A stretch of DNA of 51,613 nt from Tanticharoenia sakaeratensis NBRC 103193 (GTDB lineage: Bacteria; Pseudomonadota; Alphaproteobacteria; Acetobacterales; Acetobacteraceae): NCBI RefSeq assembly GCF_000963885.1, contig NZ_BALE01000041.1, positions 1 to 51,613 of the forward strand. The letters are read 5' to 3'. Below the pieces are notes generated by a model that saw only the letters and a list, made by a program, of their open reading frames with translations, did no database searches and was not told where the DNA came from. Below, in pieces: positions 47,465-51,613 of this stretch (positions within the stretch are counted from its first letter, which is position 1; every line of letters begins with the position of its first letter). The position numbers were made by a program, and so were the translations under genes.

Positions 47465-47542
47465 ATGAAAAAGCATCTCCCGTGCGCTGCGGCTTTCGCC
47501 GCGGCGGCGACCGCGCGCGCGCAGATGGCGGCGGCCGTCTGA
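47465..47542 (+). CDS. Signal-peptide-like mini-protein, 25 aa
   Basis: The peptide is MKKHLPCAAAFAAAATARAQ and five more residues, which reads like a signal peptide with an ARA cleavage box. Its TGA overlaps the ATG of the large fibre gene. It may only act as a coupling leader, or it may be the relic of an exported protein. Confidence 0.35.
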   Translation: MKKHLPCAAAFAAAATARAQMAAAV

Positions 47543-50322
47543 TGCTCGACCTCTTCCCCGAATGGCGCCATCGGATCGCGCGTGCGGCCGAGACATCGAG
47601 CGGCTTCACGCCGACACCGCTTGCCACGCTCGCCGAGCAGGTGGCGCCTCTTCTCAACGGGACCCCGTATATCAACGGCGCCGTGACAACGGCCACGGGT
47701 GCCGCAGCCGCCGCAGAGGCAAGCAACCAGTCCGCCGCAGGCCAGGCAGTCGCCGCAGGCCAGTCGGCCGGCCAGTCCGGCGTGAGCGCGGTCGCGGCCA
47801 AGACCGCCCAGACCGGCGCGGAGACGGCGCGGGACAGCGCCCAGAACATCGGCACGGCGGCGGCGAACATCATCGCGCAGGCGGCCTTCCGGATCTCGCA
47901 GGGCATGGGCGGGAACCTGCCGTTCGCGTGGCAGGGGTTCTGGAACGCCGCGACGAACACACCGGCGCTGACGAGCGGAGCGGGCACGAAGGGGTTTGCC
48001 TACGTCGTCACCAATGCCGGCACGACGGACCTCGACGGCAATGCCGCGTGGGAGCCGTTCGACATCGCCTACTTCAACGGCACGGAATGGCTGCGGGGTG
48101 CAGGTGCCGGCCTCCCGGTTGCGGCGCCGAAGTTCGTGGCGACGGTCGCGGCCCAGGTGGCCGGAATGCTGCTCGGCACGGCCTCGGGCGGCAACGCGTT
48201 CGAGATTGCCGACGCGCAGGGCTACCAGCTGACGACGATCGACACGCAAGGAAATCTTTCGACCGCCGGCGACACGATCCAGGCCGGGAGCATGAGGTTC
48301 GACGCCGACGCACCGGGGATGCTCCAGATCCGGGATACGAACGGATTCGTCGGCTGGGAGATCGACGCCACGGGCGCGGTGCAGTCTCCGGACGGGGCGG
48401 TGAACCCGTCGCTTGGGCCGATCGCATTCGAGATCGTCGAGGATGGCCTGACCGGCGTCCTCGTGATGGACCGCACCGGCTATGTCGCCTTCGACACCAC
48501 CGGGCTGTTCGGCGCGGCTCTGGCGAACACGCCTTCCGGTTTCACGGCGGCCGAGATCGCCCGTCACGACGCGGCGAACCTTGCCCGATCCGCGCTGCTG
48601 TCCGCGCGGCGGGCCAGCGCGAATTACGCCGCGCCGGTCTGGGGCTATTCGTATTGCGACAGCGCCGGCCAGTCCGAACTGATGGGATGGTTTTCGGTCC
48701 CGCCGCGCACCGTCAACACGTCCGCAAGCCTCGGCGCGCTGATGATGGGCTCCATGGTTTACGGGGCGGAGTCGGGCACCAACGTCTCGACGGATTTTGT
48801 CCCGGGCGGTGGCTCGTCGGCGCTGCAACCGATCGTCGGCACGTCCTACAATATCACGACCGACGAGCAGATCACGCGGCCCGGCAATCAGCTGTGCGCC
48901 TACGCGCCGTCGAACGTGACGATCGTCGTCGATTCCAGCAACGCGCAACAGTGCACGCTCACCACGACCGACACCACGACCGATTTCACCAAGGGCACTT
49001 GGTCGGCCACGTCCGGGCAGTCGGGGACGTGTCCCGGATTGCAGGTGGGCGACACGATCCAGATGGACGGGTTCACCGGCGACGCGGCGTCGAACAATCT
49101 CCAGGCGCTCATCTACGGGCTGACGCAGGCCTATACGGTCAACTCGGTGTCGGCGCAGTCGCTGACGCTCACTGTCGCGAGCTACGGCAACGGCGGCTCG
49201 CAGAACCCGGTGGCCGTGTCGGGCGTGTCGGGCGTGTCGATCCAGATCCTGTGGGCGGGCGGCTACTATCTGGGCGAGGCGCAATGCGTGCAGGCGTCCG
49301 TGTCGTTCCGCCGGTTCCAGTTGCAGGCGCGCGGGCTGCTGACCGATCCGAGCCGCCAGCTCGTGACCTACTGCTCCGCTATCGGCGGCCAGTCGATCGC
49401 CGCCCTGTCGAAAGGGGCCAACCCGAACATCTACAACCGCGGCATCAGCGCGTTCCAGACGCTGGCCGGGATCGCGCAGGCCGCGAACGTGTCGTTCGGG
49501 TGCTACCTGATCGAATGGTTGCAGGGCGGCAATGACGGCAGCACGTCCTATGCGACGTATCTGGCGGCGCTTGAGGCGTATCACACCACCAAGGCTGCCG
49601 ATTACATGGCGATCAGCGGGCAGACGACCCCGCCGCGCATGGAAATCGCGGTTCTGTCGCAGTTCAACGGAACCACGTTCGACAACATGGGCGTGCATCG
49701 CGCGCAGGTCGATTACTGCGAGGCCAACCCGGATCGCGCCTATTGCATCGGAGCGGTCTATCCGGCGTTCGACTATTACGCGCACGTTGCGAGTAACGGC
49801 GAGGCGTGGTTCGGTGCCATGCGCGCCAAGATGCGCGACGAGCTGTTCAACGGCGGCCGCATCCCGTTCTGCGTCCGCATGACGGCGGCCACCTCGCTCG
49901 GGCGCGAGATCCTGGTGGACTTCCAGGCCCCCGTCCCGCCGCTGACGATCAAGGCTGCGGGCGTCGGACAGGAGAGCCTCACGCTCCCCAATTACGGCCT
50001 CGTCGTCGTGGACGGGTCCGGCAATACCGTGCCGATCGCATCCACCGCGCTCGTGGGCGAACTGACGATCCTCATCACCCTGACGGCACCCCCGCCTGCG
50101 GGTGCCTGGGTCTATTGCGCCCCGGCCGGCGGATACGGCGCGGACGGGTCGAGCAACATCTTCGACAGCGACCCGACCGTGGCGTCGATCCCCTACCAGT
50201 GGACGGCAGGCGACGGCACGTCGTTCCCCGAACAGAAGGCGCGGACCAGCGGCAGCACCATGAGCCTCGCCAATCCCGCCGTGCCCTACGCGGTACAGAT
50301 CACCCCCGGAGCCACAGCATGA
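47542..50322 (+). CDS. Large tail fibre/spike with SGNH-type esterase domain
   Basis: The 926-residue protein has an N-terminal baseplate-binding part, then an Ala/Gln-rich stalk (about 45-115) and beta-strand repeats to about 340. A domain from about 365 to 800 has SGNH/sialate-esterase signatures: GQSELMG with S378, EWLQGGND with N664/D665, and DYYAH with D744 and H748. Such domains deacetylate surface polysaccharide. The C-terminal part is beta-rich. It probably recognises and processes the host receptor. The start is coupled to a tiny upstream frame. Confidence 0.78.
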   Translation: MLDLFPEWRHRIARAAETSSGFTPTPLATLAEQVAPLLNGTPYINGAVTTATGAAAAAEASNQSAAGQAVAAGQSAGQSGVSAVAAKTAQTGAETARDSAQNIGTAAANIIAQAAFRISQGMGGNLPFAWQGFWNAATNTPALTSGAGTKGFAYVVTNAGTTDLDGNAAWEPFDIAYFNGTEWLRGAGAGLPVAAPKFVATVAAQVAGMLLGTASGGNAFEIADAQGYQLTTIDTQGNLSTAGDTIQAGSMRFDADAPGMLQIRDTNGFVGWEIDATGAVQSPDGAVNPSLGPIAFEIVEDGLTGVLVMDRTGYVAFDTTGLFGAALANTPSGFTAAEIARHDAANLARSALLSARRASANYAAPVWGYSYCDSAGQSELMGWFSVPPRTVNTSASLGALMMGSMVYGAESGTNVSTDFVPGGGSSALQPIVGTSYNITTDEQITRPGNQLCAYAPSNVTIVVDSSNAQQCTLTTTDTTTDFTKGTWSATSGQSGTCPGLQVGDTIQMDGFTGDAASNNLQALIYGLTQAYTVNSVSAQSLTLTVASYGNGGSQNPVAVSGVSGVSIQILWAGGYYLGEAQCVQASVSFRRFQLQARGLLTDPSRQLVTYCSAIGGQSIAALSKGANPNIYNRGISAFQTLAGIAQAANVSFGCYLIEWLQGGNDGSTSYATYLAALEAYHTTKAADYMAISGQTTPPRMEIAVLSQFNGTTFDNMGVHRAQVDYCEANPDRAYCIGAVYPAFDYYAHVASNGEAWFGAMRAKMRDELFNGGRIPFCVRMTAATSLGREILVDFQAPVPPLTIKAAGVGQESLTLPNYGLVVVDGSGNTVPIASTALVGELTILITLTAPPPAGAWVYCAPAGGYGADGSSNIFDSDPTVASIPYQWTAGDGTSFPEQKARTSGSTMSLANPAVPYAVQITPGATA

Positions 50323-51065
50323 GCCTGCGCATCACCACGCCCACCTCGTTCGCGGACAACAATATCGGCTGGAAAGCACCTGTTTCGGCGCAGCCGGCGT
50401 TCGCGTCCTTCTTCAACGGCACGCTCGCCAATCTCGCGCCAGGCGGAACGGCGATGACCGCGCTCACGGGCGCGAAACTGCCGCAGCTGAACGCCGGAAC
50501 ACTGGGCTCGGTGCTGCCGAGCGCGACCATTCAGACAGGCACCTACTGCGCCAACCTGAACGTGCCGCAGACGTCGCAGATGACGATCATGGCGCTCATC
50601 AATGCCCCCGCGCCGACGCAGCAGGAGCCTCTGGTTGCGACCTACGGGCAGGACGGCGCGCGCACTCTGGCGTGGGCGCCGACGAAGAACCCAGGCACGC
50701 AGATGCACGCCTTTGTCGAGACGGCGGCGAGTAACAGTCTGTTCGCGGATCTGAACGACGGCAATTTCGGCAACTGGATGTTGGCGTGCCTGACGCTGGA
50801 CGTGAGCACAACGACGGGCGTCGTCATCAATGCAGACCTGACGAACGGGCTTTCAACTGACACTTCGCAGGCGATCACCGCGGATACCGGCTCCGGGCCG
50901 TCCCTGGTGCTCGGCAATTACGGCCTCACCCCGACCAGCCCCGATACTTATGCGACGCAGATTGCGTTTCTCGGGATCTGGGACAGCGTCCTGGCCTCGG
51001 CCGACCAGCAGACCATGCGCGCGTTTCTCCAGAACTACACCGCGCAATACGGCCAGACCTGCTGA
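50319..51065 (+). CDS. Tail-tip protein with lectin-like (LamG/ConA) domain, 248 aa
   Basis: The ATG overlaps the fibre stop. Residues ~85-240 have the jelly-roll strand pattern of LamG/concanavalin proteins (TIMALINAPAPTQQEPLVAT, NWMLACLTLDVSTTTGVVIN, IAFLGIWDSVLASADQQTMR). It is probably a carbohydrate-binding fibre component or its chaperone. Confidence 0.68.
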   Translation: MSLRITTPTSFADNNIGWKAPVSAQPAFASFFNGTLANLAPGGTAMTALTGAKLPQLNAGTLGSVLPSATIQTGTYCANLNVPQTSQMTIMALINAPAPTQQEPLVATYGQDGARTLAWAPTKNPGTQMHAFVETAASNSLFADLNDGNFGNWMLACLTLDVSTTTGVVINADLTNGLSTDTSQAITADTGSGPSLVLGNYGLTPTSPDTYATQIAFLGIWDSVLASADQQTMRAFLQNYTAQYGQTC

Positions 51066-51088
51066 GCCGGGTGCTCTGATCCGCTGCC

Positions 51089-51116
51089 AAGCCGCCCCTC
51101 CCTGGGCGGCTTTTTT
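51089..51116 (+). terminator. Rho-independent terminator of the late operon
   Basis: AAGCCGCCC (51089-51097) pairs with GGGCGGCTT (51104-51112) over a 6-nt loop and is followed by a T-run (51111-51116). It lies 23 bp after the last fibre gene and ends the baseplate-fibre transcript. Confidence 0.88.
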
Positions 51117-51155
51117 ATTGGAGGCCGCCATGGCCGAGCTGATGCGGTGCCCGGC

Positions 51156-51563
51156 ATGATCCGGCGCGCCCGCAATTTCCTGCGCACGCTGATCCGGCGC
51201 GAGCACTGGTGGGCCGAGGCCTGGTCCGGACTAATGCTGGCCTCGTTCGGGGCGGTGTCGCTGATGGCCCGGCCGGAGCACCTGCACGCGCTGCCGTCCA
51301 CGCGCTCGTTCATGCTGCTGATGCCGAACGGGATCTGGCAGGCGGTGATGGCCGCAAGCGGGATCTTCCAGATGGTCACGCTGCTGGCGGACTCGCGCTG
51401 GCGACGCTGCGCGGCGGCCTTTCTGGCGGCCTTCTTCTACGCGTGGATCACCGAGAACCAGATCCTGTTTTCATACGGCCTGCACCCGGTGATCCTGCTT
51501 TCCGCAGGCTGGATCGGCGTCAACATGTTCGCCGTCAGCCGCGCCATCGGAGGGCTCCGATGA
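51156..51563 (+). CDS. Four-pass small membrane protein, possible holin
   Basis: The protein has 135 residues from ATG 51156; a GTG three codons upstream is an alternative. About four hydrophobic helices are visible (AWSGLMLASFGAVSLMA, GIWQAVMAASGIFQMVTLLA, CAAAFLAAFFYAWITENQIL, VILLSAGWIGVNMFAVSRAI) and the N-terminus is basic. Placed after the fibre genes and next to another membrane protein, it could be a holin, but no endolysin gene is next to it. Confidence 0.55.
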   Translation: MIRRARNFLRTLIRREHWWAEAWSGLMLASFGAVSLMARPEHLHALPSTRSFMLLMPNGIWQAVMAASGIFQMVTLLADSRWRRCAAAFLAAFFYAWITENQILFSYGLHPVILLSAGWIGVNMFAVSRAIGGLR

Positions 51564-51564
51564 C

Positions 51565-51613
51565 ATGCAGATCAACCAGATCTGGCCGGTGCTCCTGCCG
51601 TTCCTGACCCAGC
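51565..51613 (+). CDS. 5' part of the membrane protein crossing the circle join
   Basis: The ATG at 51565 follows the previous gene stop by one base. The frame MQINQIWPVLLPFLTQ continues at position 1 and beyond. See the entry at 1-519 for the remainder. Confidence 0.55.
   Translation, partial: MQINQIWPVLLPFLTQ
51577..51613. repeat. Terminal direct repeat, right copy
   Basis: This is identical to bases 1-37. Removing one copy gives a circle of 51576 bp. Confidence 0.93.

Noticed and set aside
47389-49785. 798-codon minus-strand open frame opposite the fibre gene
   Set aside because: The translation is Arg/His/Gly-rich and has no recognisable domain. Long antisense frames arise in GC-rich coding DNA, and the plus-strand fibre gene explains the region.
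1-51613. Insertion sequences or transposases
   Set aside because: No transposase motif or terminal inverted repeats with target duplications were seen, despite the Mu-like names of some baseplate genes.

Overview
The window is the complete, circularly closed genome of a temperate, contractile-tailed phage (a myovirus in Caudoviricetes). The first 37 bases are repeated exactly as the last 37, and one reading frame runs in frame across that join, so the true circle is about 51.58 kb. An intact attP, made of the 3' half of a tRNA-Gly(GCC) gene, lies beside the integrase. The excised circular form is therefore represented, not an integrated prophage. The DNA is GC-rich. A GapR/UPF0335 homologue, a LOV/HisKA_2 sensor kinase and the style of the phage proteins point to an alphaproteobacterial host. 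Acetobacteraceae is my guess within that group, but it is inference only.

Layout. (1) About 0.5-1.0 kb: non-coding DNA and attP. (2) 1.0-8.8 kb, all minus strand: an early leftward operon read from a promoter near 8.9 kb. It carries a sliding-clamp homologue, many small proteins, a Bet/RecT-type annealase, dUTPase, a putative excisionase and, last, the integrase. (3) 8.88-9.37 kb: a lambda-like immunity region. A repressor gene is flanked on both sides by pairs of 17-bp operators of the form TTAGCG-N5-CGCTAA. (4) 9.4-18.6 kb, plus strand: a rightward early/middle operon with a Cro-like protein, SSB, HTH regulators, a C5-cytosine methyltransferase with a second long frame lying across it, a GapR-like protein, a RusA-like resolvase and a replication protein. 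(5) 18.6-33.3 kb: packaging, head and tail genes (terminases, portal, scaffold, capsid, sheath, tube, a tail chaperone with a programmed -1 frameshift, tape measure). An antisense membrane-anchored Mrr-like nuclease interrupts them. (6) 33.4-41.05 kb: an accessory island between the tape measure and baseplate genes. (7) 41.1-51.1 kb: baseplate, spike, tail fibres and a strong terminator. (8) 51.15 kb and across the join: small membrane proteins, possibly for lysis.

The accessory island is the most remarkable part. It holds an AT-rich glycosyltransferase, a P22 immI-like switch (two ribbon-helix-helix repressors diverging around four perfect 11-bp repeats, plus a Rha-type antirepressor) and an exported DNA/RNA nuclease. 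It also holds a complete-looking blue-light two-component system (LOV histidine kinase plus single-domain response regulator), an orphan HicB-like protein, a membrane protein and a lipoprotein. Light or redox sensing by a lysogen, perhaps acting on the host general stress response or on the lysis-lysogeny choice, is the main hypothesis worth testing.

Three copies of TGCTTGTACC sit at module boundaries (before the packaging genes, before the baseplate module and before the baseplate J gene). They look like phage late promoters; the second would restart late transcription downstream of the accessory island. No endolysin could be recognised anywhere.
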